From NCBI GenBank assembly GCA_910588435.1, contig CAJUPL010000005.1, forward strand, positions 1-64,000: a stretch of DNA of 64,000 bases. The letters are read 5' to 3'. Shown here piece after piece: positions 26,269-34,399 of the stretch (position 1 is the first letter of the stretch; each line of letters starts with the position of its first letter). The position numbers were made by a program, and so were the translations under genes. Under the pieces are notes generated by a model. It saw only the letters and a program-made list of their open reading frames with translations. It had not been told where the DNA came from and did no database searches. The stretch comes from an uncultured Eggerthellaceae bacterium. GTDB taxonomy: Bacteria > Actinomycetota > Coriobacteriia > Coriobacteriales > Eggerthellaceae.

Positions 26269-27267
26269 TTATGCGCTGAACATCACTGAGGGGCCTTGAA
26301 GGACATTGAGGTCGCATTCTTCGAGGAGCTCAGTGCAGCGAGCCACCGTCCAGCCGCGATTCTCCTCTGTCTTGCCTTCGGTGTCACGCGGGTTCGAACC
26401 CACCTCTGCCCACAGCAGGTTCGCGCCATTGAACGCCGCCAGCTGATTCGGCTCATGCGTGCAATTGCCCGGGATGGACGTGCCGGTGATCAGCGACACG
26501 GCAGCCACGATGGTGGACATGCGCGCATAGCTCACGGCCCCGTGCACAGCCAGTTCGGACGTGGGGATAGGCGTGCGCCGCATGGCACCTGAGAACCGCG
26601 CGCCCATCTCGCGCGTGATGAGCGTCTTCTCCACGATCTCTTCCAAGCTGTGCTCCGGCCCCACCGGTTCCACACACGAACCCAGCAGAAGCCCTGCCTC
26701 CTGCGCAGCATGGATGGTCTTCCAACGGCGCTCTACCGGGATGCGCGTGAATTCGCCCTCGCCCATGCGGATGACGTGGTACACGCCCACGAACCCGACC
26801 TTCTTCAGCTCCAGCGCATAGTCGTAGTCGAAATCACCCACGTTCGCGATGAGCGGCGTACCTTTCGTGAGCGCACCCGCAGCGGCGCGGCCGTACTCCA
26901 GGAACTGCTCTTGGTCATAGCGTGCGGTGGCCATGAGGTACACTGCGTTCGCACCCGCATCCTCCAGAAGCTTCGTGTATTCGATGACGGTCTCTTTCGT
27001 CTCCTCCGTTGGATCCGTGAACACCTTGTTGCTGGCCGCGAACGAGCAGAACTTGCAATCCGCCGGGCAGAGCCCCGTGTTGAGGCCAATCTGCCCATGG
27101 ATCTCTGCCTGGGGAAGCAGCTCATCGCTGAAGCGACGCCCTGCCAAGCGGATCTGCGCTGCCTCATCTGAGAGGTCATCCCACTTGAGCAGTTCGACTG
27201 CTTCCTTCTCATTCAAGTCAGAACCGTCCAGCGCCTTGTTGATGATGCGCGCCACTTCCCTATCCAT
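26269..27267 (-). CDS. BioB-like radical SAM enzyme
   Basis: 332 aa. The radical SAM cluster motif is CPADCKFC (C-x3-C-x2-C) at about residue 68, and the fold is that of the biotin synthase branch (AGANAVYLMATARYDQEQF, KKVGFVGVYHVIRMGEGEFTRIP, SCVEPVGPEHS). The Cys residues that hold the second 2Fe-2S cluster in canonical BioB are not in their usual contexts, and the YNHNLDT motif is absent (FDYDYALEL instead). It may therefore be a BioB paralogue, for example a lipoyl-synthase-type or unknown sulfur-insertion enzyme. GGGAGG lies upstream of 27267. No biotin genes are adjacent. Confidence 0.7.
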   Translation of the reverse strand: MDREVARIINKALDGSDLNEKEAVELLKWDDLSDEAAQIRLAGRRFSDELLPQAEIHGQIGLNTGLCPADCKFCSFAASNKVFTDPTEETKETVIEYTKLLEDAGANAVYLMATARYDQEQFLEYGRAAAGALTKGTPLIANVGDFDYDYALELKKVGFVGVYHVIRMGEGEFTRIPVERRWKTIHAAQEAGLLLGSCVEPVGPEHSLEEIVEKTLITREMGARFSGAMRRTPIPTSELAVHGAVSYARMSTIVAAVSLITGTSIPGNCTHEPNQLAAFNGANLLWAEVGSNPRDTEGKTEENRGWTVARCTELLEECDLNVLQGPSVMFSA

Positions 27268-27312
27268 GTCATCCTCCCATTGACCATTGCCAGTTAGTGC
27301 TCATATCAATTG

Positions 27313-27327
27313 TTGGATTATATCCAA
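27313..27327 (-). promoter_or_regulatory. Palindrome containing the -10 box of the BioB-like gene
   Basis: TTGGAT-TAT-ATCCAA is a perfect inverted repeat; on the minus strand it contains TATAAT (27317-27322). A repressor bound here would cover the promoter. It lies about 45 bp upstream of the start codon. Confidence 0.5.
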
Positions 27328-27452
27328 TAAGTGAACTCACGAGCGCTTGCGCAGCCTTTGTGCGGACCTTCGTAGGTGAAGCTGCGCTTCGCCTCTTGCG
27401 ACAACTTCGGAGCTGATACAGGAGGCGAAGCACCGCAAGGCCACGGTGCGCA

Positions 27453-27768
27453 TTAGCCCAATGGGGACGGGGTTATTGGGTCGGAATCATTCACCTGTCG
27501 ACACTTCATCCTACGCCTAACAGCCGCTCTGTTTGCCTAGCCCTAAGCACGCCGACAAAGCGGAAGGCGATGATTCGCTGATTCACTTGCACGAACAGGT
27601 CATTTGCGCTGGTATAGGTCTCCAACTCATCATCGCCTCACTGATTAATCTTGATTTTCTGCTTATTGGTGGTCGTAGATGCCGATAGCGTGTAACCAGT
27701 ACTCGCCTTCACATAACCCAATAGCCCCGTCCCTATTGGGTTCGTCCCTATTGGGTTCTATTGGGTTT
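27453..27768. repeat. RAYT-derived repeat with inverted REP ends, copy B2
   Basis: Same element as 25814-26101, directly repeated on the other side of the BioB-like gene, with extra partial ends (TCCCTATTGGGTT repeated) on the right. It shares the internal CTAGCCCTAAGCACGC and GATTAATCTTGATTTTC segments. The interval 27769-27947 leads into an A+T-rich promoter region of the nSTAND gene. Confidence 0.75.
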
Positions 27769-27947
27769 ACAGGATCCGGAGAACACAGCGTCAAGAAAGC
27801 ATACATCTCACGAGTACCAAACGCCCGGCCCCTGATATACGCCTGCAATCTCTCTTCCAGTCACTCCCTAGTTCAAAAGGTGTCATTTGATATGACTCTT
27901 CTCCAGATGTGAATTTGCTATGGTGTCGCTAAAGAAGAGGGAGGATC

Positions 27948-30377
27948 ATGGCGATCAATTTTGAAGCTCTAGATTCTACAGATTTTGAATTCCTATGCAA
28001 AGATCTTGCGGAAAAAGAAGTGGGCATCAAACTGACTTGTTACACGGCGGGTAAGGATGGCGGAATAGATGCAGATGACTTTTATGCAGATGACTATACA
28101 AAGCCAAACGTGATCGTCCAAGCAAAACATTGGTTAAAAACAAACAGCTTTTCAAAGCTTAAAAGTGAATTATTAAAGGTGCTTGAGAGAATCGCGAATT
28201 ACTCTTCACGCGACCCGCAGCTGATGATTTTTACATCCATGCCGCTAACCAGAAAACGGCAAACCGAGCTCATTTCTACATGCAAAGAATGCGGTTTTAC
28301 ACATGTGGCCATTTTCGATAAGGTCAAAATCAGTGAGCTGATCGAAGACCCCAAAAACGCTGATATTCTCAGAAAAAACTACAAGCTCTGGATTTCACAC
28401 ACCGAAGTCCTAACTCAACTATTCAATCGCAAGCTCTTTGTTGACTGCGACGTGTTCTTAATGGATGCTCAAAGCCAAGAACGTCTATTCGTCCAAACAA
28501 CACTTTACGACAAAGCACGCGAACACCTTGAAGAGGGCGGTGTTGTCTTAATAGTAGGAGACCCAGGGACTGGAAAGACGACTATTACTAAAATGCTGGC
28601 GCTTTCATCAGCTGCAGAGAATTATACCGTTCTGTACTCAGCGAGCGGAAGCGCTAGTGAAATCAAAGATGCCCTTTCGTCCTCCGAGGATGCCAAAGAA
28701 CTAGTAGTGCTCGATGACTTTTTGGGGCAGAGCTACTTAGATGTTAATGATCGCGAATTAGACAACGTAATGAGCCTTATCAACTATGTCCGTCACTCAA
28801 AGAATAGACGCTTAATCTTAAATTCACGATTTACGATTCTGAACGATGCCAAAGCGCGTAAACCCGATTTTGTACGAATGATCAACACAATGGATGAGCA
28901 GGTATGCATTGTGAATTCCGAAGAGATGACCGATTTAGACCGCGCGCGAATCCTGCTAGCAAATTTGATATATGGAAACGTACCTGAGGAAAATATAAGC
29001 AATATATGCCTCGAAAATCATTACATCTGGGACAAAGGTGTCCGAGTTAAAGTGCCGGGGTACTACCGAATCATAACTCATAAGAATTACAATCCACGCA
29101 TTATTGAATATGCATGCCTGCGATCAAGATATGAGTCCATATCTTCTAATCAGTATTACGCTTATATAATAGGGCTGCTAGAAAATCCCGCCGATGTCTG
29201 GGAAAACGAATTCAACAGAAGGCTTTCACGGTCAGATAGATGGTGTATGTATCTATTGTTCTCCTTATCAGAGCATGAGGTATCAGACAAAACCCTTCAC
29301 GAGTCTTTTGAACGGCTAATATATGGCAATGCCACCTTTGATTTGACAAAAAACGACTACAGGGGAGCAATCCAAAGATTAACTAATTCTCTTCTGCGCA
29401 AAACTCGCGTCGATCACGAAGATTGTTACTCCGTTCTCAATCCATCAATCAATGACTATATCCTCGGATTCTTAGCTGATGCAGATTCTCAATCAGCCAA
29501 TCTCGTTGAAAACGCTGCGTTCGCCGATCAGATTAATCGAATCGCAAAAGTTAATAAATCAAAGCTTGTTGCTGACGCCGTCAGCAACAGAATGCGTCAA
29601 AAAGACATCCTGTTGCTTCGCTCTATAAGACACAGCACTGCAAGAAATATACTCGAAGCATTTGTAAACGCTAATCTATGCGACAACGATTTATCAGATG
29701 TGGTTATCGCATCACTAAAGCTGCTCTCGAAAGGCTCATCTGATGACCATGCACAAATTGATAAGCTTATACAAACAATCCAAGAGAGAGACCTCCTCGT
29801 TCATATGCCTAAACTATGTGCACTTTTTACAACCGGCGACGATTTCATTGCATTAATTCAGTCGCTCGGTCTTGAGGCACTTGCATCCTGCCTCGAAATG
29901 GTAAGTAGCTTGCCTCTACCCGATAACAAAAAGGGTGAACTCAAGCATTGCATTTATCCCCTTCTGCGCAAACAGCTAAAGGCATCAATAATCGAGCATG
30001 CCGATCAGGTCGTTATGCTCTATTATGACGATTTTGCTCAAGATTCGGCGATATACGATGAAGAAGAGGGTTATCTCCAGGACTCGATCGATATGCCCCT
30101 CTTCTGCTCAAAATGCGCTACGGCAATAATGGAAGATTACTCAGATTGGAGAGACACGATTCCTCAAACGCTAAGCGAGCTAGAGGACGAAAGCGCGTCT
30201 TTTTTATCCGATAAAGAACTGGAACGTCTTTACGCAAACGAATGCGTGCAGTTTGTAGAAGAAGGCGATTTCTATTGGGCCTTTGAGGAACCTTGCTTTA
30301 ATAACAAATCCAAGAACAAGGCAACTGAGCAAAGCGAGCGAGATCAAATCGACCGCCTTTTTCGAGAATACGTGTGA
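27948..30377 (+). CDS. Mrr-like nuclease fused to nSTAND3-type ATPase
   Basis: 809 aa. Residues 1-150 resemble Mrr-type restriction endonucleases: G35-K-D-G-G-I-D41 and VIVQAK (Q58, K60) give the D...QxK active-site pattern. Residues about 185-480 are a STAND-like NTPase with Walker A VGDPGTGKTT (203-212) and Walker B LVVLDDF (252-258), resembling the 'novel STAND NTPase 3' group. The remaining 330 residues are helical, likely the sensor. STAND proteins with nuclease effectors are anti-phage sensors of the Avs kind; that role is inferred. Strongly A+T-rich. GGGAGG precedes the ATG by three bases. Confidence 0.78.
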   Translation: MAINFEALDSTDFEFLCKDLAEKEVGIKLTCYTAGKDGGIDADDFYADDYTKPNVIVQAKHWLKTNSFSKLKSELLKVLERIANYSSRDPQLMIFTSMPLTRKRQTELISTCKECGFTHVAIFDKVKISELIEDPKNADILRKNYKLWISHTEVLTQLFNRKLFVDCDVFLMDAQSQERLFVQTTLYDKAREHLEEGGVVLIVGDPGTGKTTITKMLALSSAAENYTVLYSASGSASEIKDALSSSEDAKELVVLDDFLGQSYLDVNDRELDNVMSLINYVRHSKNRRLILNSRFTILNDAKARKPDFVRMINTMDEQVCIVNSEEMTDLDRARILLANLIYGNVPEENISNICLENHYIWDKGVRVKVPGYYRIITHKNYNPRIIEYACLRSRYESISSNQYYAYIIGLLENPADVWENEFNRRLSRSDRWCMYLLFSLSEHEVSDKTLHESFERLIYGNATFDLTKNDYRGAIQRLTNSLLRKTRVDHEDCYSVLNPSINDYILGFLADADSQSANLVENAAFADQINRIAKVNKSKLVADAVSNRMRQKDILLLRSIRHSTARNILEAFVNANLCDNDLSDVVIASLKLLSKGSSDDHAQIDKLIQTIQERDLLVHMPKLCALFTTGDDFIALIQSLGLEALASCLEMVSSLPLPDNKKGELKHCIYPLLRKQLKASIIEHADQVVMLYYDDFAQDSAIYDEEEGYLQDSIDMPLFCSKCATAIMEDYSDWRDTIPQTLSELEDESASFLSDKELERLYANECVQFVEEGDFYWAFEEPCFNNKSKNKATEQSERDQIDRLFREYV

Positions 30378-30765
30378 TACGCGTCCACGACGATCGGGCA
30401 AAGCACTCAGGGACATAATCTCTCAGCGACTCTAAAACCTCTTTGTGGTTCTTCTGTTGGAGTTTTCGCATTGCTTTGCGACAGTACTCGATGTTAGCTA
30501 TGACATAGGGGAGCCGGGTGATGCAGCGCACATTCCAAGATGGATAGGCGCCGTTCCTAGGAGGACTCCTCCGAGAAGCCGCTCAATACCTCAGCAAATT
30601 TCAGCATCACGACAAGGTCATCAAATGACAATTTCGGATGAGCTGAAGTGGCGCTTGGACAGCGGCGGCTCTACGCCCAACAGCTGAAGCGCAATACATT
30701 GCTCTAGGATCTGACGATAGCTTGAGTAGCGATCATATCCATCGGTCAGCTTGCAGATAATATGA
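30370..30765 (-). pseudogene. Possible decayed gene fragment
   Basis: The interval between the nSTAND gene and the BRCT-LRR gene has minus-strand coding-like pieces in different frames: KLTDGYDRYSSYRQILEQCIALQLLG (about 30680-30765), FDDLVVMLKFAEVLSGF (about 30570-30630) and YVIANIEYCRKAMRKLQQKNHKEVLESL (within 30390-30520). The order and spacing suggest one frameshifted ORF. Family not recognised. The rest of 30378-30950 holds nothing else visible. Confidence 0.3.
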
Positions 30766-30950
30766 AATCACGGCAACCAGAAAGCGCGTATCATATGAAT
30801 GTAAATCCCTACCCATACCACCCGCATAATTAATCTGGCTTTGAATCTTGGAGCTTCGTGCAAAGACTTCTCTATAATCCTACAAAGAAATTCTTTTTGA
30901 ATTATGGCTATCTAAGCAGCTTGAACGTTTTGTAATGGGAGGACAGATCC

Positions 30951-32066
30951 ATGAACATCAAAGGAAAGACGTTCGTCCTGGCAGGGAACTTTGAATGCGG
31001 TGACAAATTTGTTGCTGTTAAGCAAATGATCGAGATGGCAGGCGGCCACGTCAAAGATGGCCTCACCATCAATAAGAGCGTCGACTACCTTGTGCTCGGC
31101 GCCAAGGGATCTCCCTCTTGGAAGAAGGGTGAATGCCCTCAAGTAGAACAAGTCGAGACCGCTAAGAAACGGGGGCAGAATATCGCCGTGGTCTCGGAAG
31201 AGAGCCTTCTCCACTCCCTGAAAAATGCTGGAATAACAATCGAATCCTGGCTCAAGGAGTATAAGAAGAAGATGGAAGAGGAGCGCAAGCGACTGAAAAA
31301 CGAAATCGATAGCGTTGAATGGAAATATGACTCCAGAACAAATACACTCACGATTAAAAATGGTGTGCTCCCTGACTTCCTCTCATTGATAGAAGATGCA
31401 GAGCATGTGGGGTTGATAAACGCCTCGATAGCCCTATCATGCTCATCTACAAACAGTTTCAATGGGTCTGATGGATCTAGTGAAGCCGCGAGTATCGAAA
31501 GCGATATTCCAGGCAATAGCAAAATGCGCGAATATGATGCGCAGGATATGCGACAGATTCTTCCATGGTCACAATATGCAGACGAAATGGAAGTGGTCTA
31601 CGCGCCTAATCTTATTGAGGTTCCGTCAGCGCTTTTCGCATGGTCTGCTCACCTCATAAGTGCACATTTGCCAAAAGCCCGCATTGTTGGGAACAGTGCA
31701 TTTTACGAATGCAAGGAGCTCGACAACATAGTCTTACCAGAAGTAGTCACTATTGGAAACGGTGCTTTCGCACTATGTCGTTCCTTAAACGGCACGCTTC
31801 TCTGTCCAAAGCTTCAGCATATTGGTCCTATAGCCTTTTCTGACTGCAAAGCACTCACAGGCATCAAGACGACTAAACCTGACCGCATGCGCATTGATGG
31901 AAAAGTGTTCAAGGGTAGCGGCAGCTCGCTTCAATCGATAGGCAAGGGCGCTTTTCTGCATTGCGAAAGCTTGAAAAGCGTGTCATATGACGAAGATGTG
32001 TGCCTTGTTCATGACAGCGCATTTCATCAAAGCGGCATTGCCAAGCAACGCACTGAAATACAGTGA
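30951..32066 (+). CDS. BRCT domain protein with C-terminal leucine-rich repeats
   Basis: 371 aa. Residues 1-85 form a BRCT domain of the NAD+-ligase type: KGKTFVLAGNFECGDKFVAVKQMIEMAGGHVKDGLTINKSVDYLVLGAKGS, then AKKRGQNIAVVSEESLLHSL. A short coiled coil (about 95-120) follows. From about 230 there are four or five BspA-like LRR_5 repeats (GNSAFYECKELDNIVLP, GNGAFALCRSL, GPIAFSDCKALTGI, GKGAFLHCESLKSV). This combination was not recognised as a known family. The gene ends 12 bp before a second BRCT gene, which it probably precedes in an operon. GGGAGGA lies before the ATG. A+T-rich. Confidence 0.8.
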   Translation: MNIKGKTFVLAGNFECGDKFVAVKQMIEMAGGHVKDGLTINKSVDYLVLGAKGSPSWKKGECPQVEQVETAKKRGQNIAVVSEESLLHSLKNAGITIESWLKEYKKKMEEERKRLKNEIDSVEWKYDSRTNTLTIKNGVLPDFLSLIEDAEHVGLINASIALSCSSTNSFNGSDGSSEAASIESDIPGNSKMREYDAQDMRQILPWSQYADEMEVVYAPNLIEVPSALFAWSAHLISAHLPKARIVGNSAFYECKELDNIVLPEVVTIGNGAFALCRSLNGTLLCPKLQHIGPIAFSDCKALTGIKTTKPDRMRIDGKVFKGSGSSLQSIGKGAFLHCESLKSVSYDEDVCLVHDSAFHQSGIAKQRTEIQ

Positions 32067-32078
32067 CGAGGAGAGCCA

Positions 32079-34010
32079 ATGAGGCAGAACTCTTACGGTA
32101 AGGTCAGCGACGAAACGTTGAGGATTCGCAAACTGATGGATGCTGTCACCTCCATCGGATTGGACGACAATGCATCCATAGACGCATGCCAATCGCTTCT
32201 TGAGCACATATACAAGGAATTCAGCAATTCCGAAGACGTATTCGTACTAGCCGCCAAGAAACTACTGACAGAGACCTGCGAAGATAATATGCTTTCAGAT
32301 GACGAAAAGAAAGCTCTAGCAAGCTTCGCTTCGATTTTCGATAATCCGATATCAAGTGAACCTATTGAAGCTATTGCTGAAAATACTTTCGTGTTGACGG
32401 GCGACTTCGAAGTGCCTGGAGGCAAAAGCTCCATGAAGTCAGCGATCGAGGCGGCTGGAGGGGTATGCAAGAGCGGTGTTTCGAAGAAGGTTCAATATGT
32501 TGTTGTCGGAGGACTCGGAAGCGATGCGTGGGCTTTTGGAAATTACGGCAGCAAAGTTAAAAAGGCACTGGATCTAAAACTTTCAAAGGGTGCCAATATA
32601 GGCATAGTCACCGAAAACGCATTCTTCCAATACATTTCGTCAAGCGACGCTAAAGATGCCGCCCACGCTCTTGCTACGATAGAGGAAATCACTGGCAGGT
32701 TCGAACGTCAGAACGCGTCAACCAAGGTTGTCGCACTGGAATTCAATGGCTTAACTGATGGTCAACAGAGCATGCTTGACGCAGTCAAAGACGGGAAGAA
32801 CATCTACTTAACAGGACTCGGAGGTACTGGAAAATCCTACATTCTCGAGCGCATCATTGAATGGGCAAATAGCGAGGACAAAAACGTTATCGTATGTGCC
32901 CCTACAGGCATCGCAGCATTGAACATCGGCGGCACGACTATACATCACGCGCTTGGCATACGTCCCGAAAAGACAACTGCCTCGAATGCCAATCCTTGGA
33001 TACGAGAGGACTCGCCTCTACTTGCCTGTGATCTAATGATCGTGGATGAGATATCTATGTGCAGAGCGGATCTGTTTGATTATCTATCCCTCGCGCTAAA
33101 GAACGCAGCAAAGCTGCGAAATGGCGAAAAGGAAGTATGCCAGCTAATTGTAGTCGGAGACTTCTGCCAATTACCACCCGTCATGACAGGTGATGACGCG
33201 AAGCTCCTCCACGAGAAGTACGGTCGCGATATAGGGTACGGGTATCCATTCTCTGGTGACGAATGGGAGAGCTGGAATTTCGACTGCATCGAGCTGACAG
33301 AGGCCATCAGACAGCGAGACGCTGAGTTCGTGAGCGCCCTGAACGCTTGTCGTATTGGCAATACCACCGGACTGAAGTGGATAGAGAGCCACTCGGCAGA
33401 TACGCCTGGCAACAACGCTATCGTTCTGTGCGGCAGAAACAAGACAGCCGAGGACGTGAATAAGAGGAGCTTGGCTGAGCTGCCTGATACTGAAGTTACA
33501 TATACAGGCGTAAAAGATGGCACTATAGAGCAAGGGGATATGCCGACTGCCATGAAACTCGCATTAAAACGCGGCGCACGCGTGATGACACTCGCCAACA
33601 AAAGCACTGAAACATACATGAACGGCTCGCTTGGAACAGTGCTCAGTTGTGAGGACAAATTCGTACGCGTGCTGTTCGACACAGGAAAAGAGGCTGACGT
33701 ATATCCTCACACTTGGGAGGTTTTGAAACCTGCTGTAGAGGACGGAAAGACACGTTACAAATGCATTGGCTCCTATACACAAATTCCGCTCAAACTCGCT
33801 TATGCAATTACAATACACAAATCGCAAGGTCAGACCTTCGAAGAGGCTTCCATTTATCCTGAATGCTGGGATCCGGGACAACTCTACACTGCGCTTTCCC
33901 GGCTCACACGCATTGAGGGGCTGCACCTTGCCCACCATTGCGCAGACAGCTTCCTCATCACCGCTCCTGAGGTTATTGATTTCTACGAGAAGCAACACCC
34001 GAGAGCGTAG
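32079..34010 (+). CDS. BRCT domain fused to Pif1-like helicase
   Basis: 643 aa. Residues 1-95 are a helical, acidic region (SNSEDVFVLAAKKLLTETCEDNMLSDDEKKAL). Residues about 100-190 are a BRCT domain (ENTFVLTGDFEVPGGKSSMKSAIEAAGG ... GSKVKKALDL...IGIVTENAFFQYI). From about 225 it is an SF1B helicase of the Pif1/RecD2 type: GLGGTGKS (247-254), APTGIAALNIGGTTIHHALGI, MIVDEISM, VVGDFCQLPPV, and IHKSQGQTF with YTALSRLTRIEGL at the C-terminus. It unwinds DNA 5' to 3' in known relatives. GAGGAG lies before the ATG. Probably works with the upstream BRCT-LRR protein. Confidence 0.85.
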   Translation: MRQNSYGKVSDETLRIRKLMDAVTSIGLDDNASIDACQSLLEHIYKEFSNSEDVFVLAAKKLLTETCEDNMLSDDEKKALASFASIFDNPISSEPIEAIAENTFVLTGDFEVPGGKSSMKSAIEAAGGVCKSGVSKKVQYVVVGGLGSDAWAFGNYGSKVKKALDLKLSKGANIGIVTENAFFQYISSSDAKDAAHALATIEEITGRFERQNASTKVVALEFNGLTDGQQSMLDAVKDGKNIYLTGLGGTGKSYILERIIEWANSEDKNVIVCAPTGIAALNIGGTTIHHALGIRPEKTTASNANPWIREDSPLLACDLMIVDEISMCRADLFDYLSLALKNAAKLRNGEKEVCQLIVVGDFCQLPPVMTGDDAKLLHEKYGRDIGYGYPFSGDEWESWNFDCIELTEAIRQRDAEFVSALNACRIGNTTGLKWIESHSADTPGNNAIVLCGRNKTAEDVNKRSLAELPDTEVTYTGVKDGTIEQGDMPTAMKLALKRGARVMTLANKSTETYMNGSLGTVLSCEDKFVRVLFDTGKEADVYPHTWEVLKPAVEDGKTRYKCIGSYTQIPLKLAYAITIHKSQGQTFEEASIYPECWDPGQLYTALSRLTRIEGLHLAHHCADSFLITAPEVIDFYEKQHPRA

Positions 34011-34023
34011 CCAAGCGGCTACG
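34006..34023 (+). terminator. Hairpin overlapping the stop of the BRCT-helicase gene
   Basis: CGTAGCC-AAGC-GGCTACG forms a perfect 7-bp stem that includes the TAG stop codon. There is no T-run, so termination strength is uncertain. Confidence 0.45.
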
Positions 34024-34399
34024 AACAGCGTGTCGTGACGTATTGTTCAACTTTTACTACGGCGCTCTTCAGCGATCGTGGGGACGCAGAACGAAAAACG
34101 CTGCGACTCTGCTGTTCTGCCTGCTGACTCAAGAAGTGTTATCCGATACGCCCCTTGGCATGCATTCAGAACAACAACATCCTTCGTCACACCTTCGTTC
34201 TGAGGGACAATCACGGCCACCAGATATCAGCGGTATCGGCATTTCTCAAGGCTGATGATTAATCGCAATACGATATTCTCGAAATCACAAGAAGGTCGAG
34301 AGGCAGATCGACAGATCGTTTGTCTCACATTGATCAAGGGAATCATCACTCAGCGAGGGCTGCCAGATACGCATTAATCGCCCGTCCCCCAAACACCCG
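34024..34399. other. Intergenic gap without recognisable gene
   Basis: About 375 bp between converging genes. No ORF, repeat or conserved site was recognised on either strand. Confidence 0.6.

Noticed and set aside
26385..26410. GGTTCGAACCC resembling a tRNA T-arm
   Set aside because: It lies inside the BioB-like reading frame, and no acceptor, D or anticodon arms surround it.
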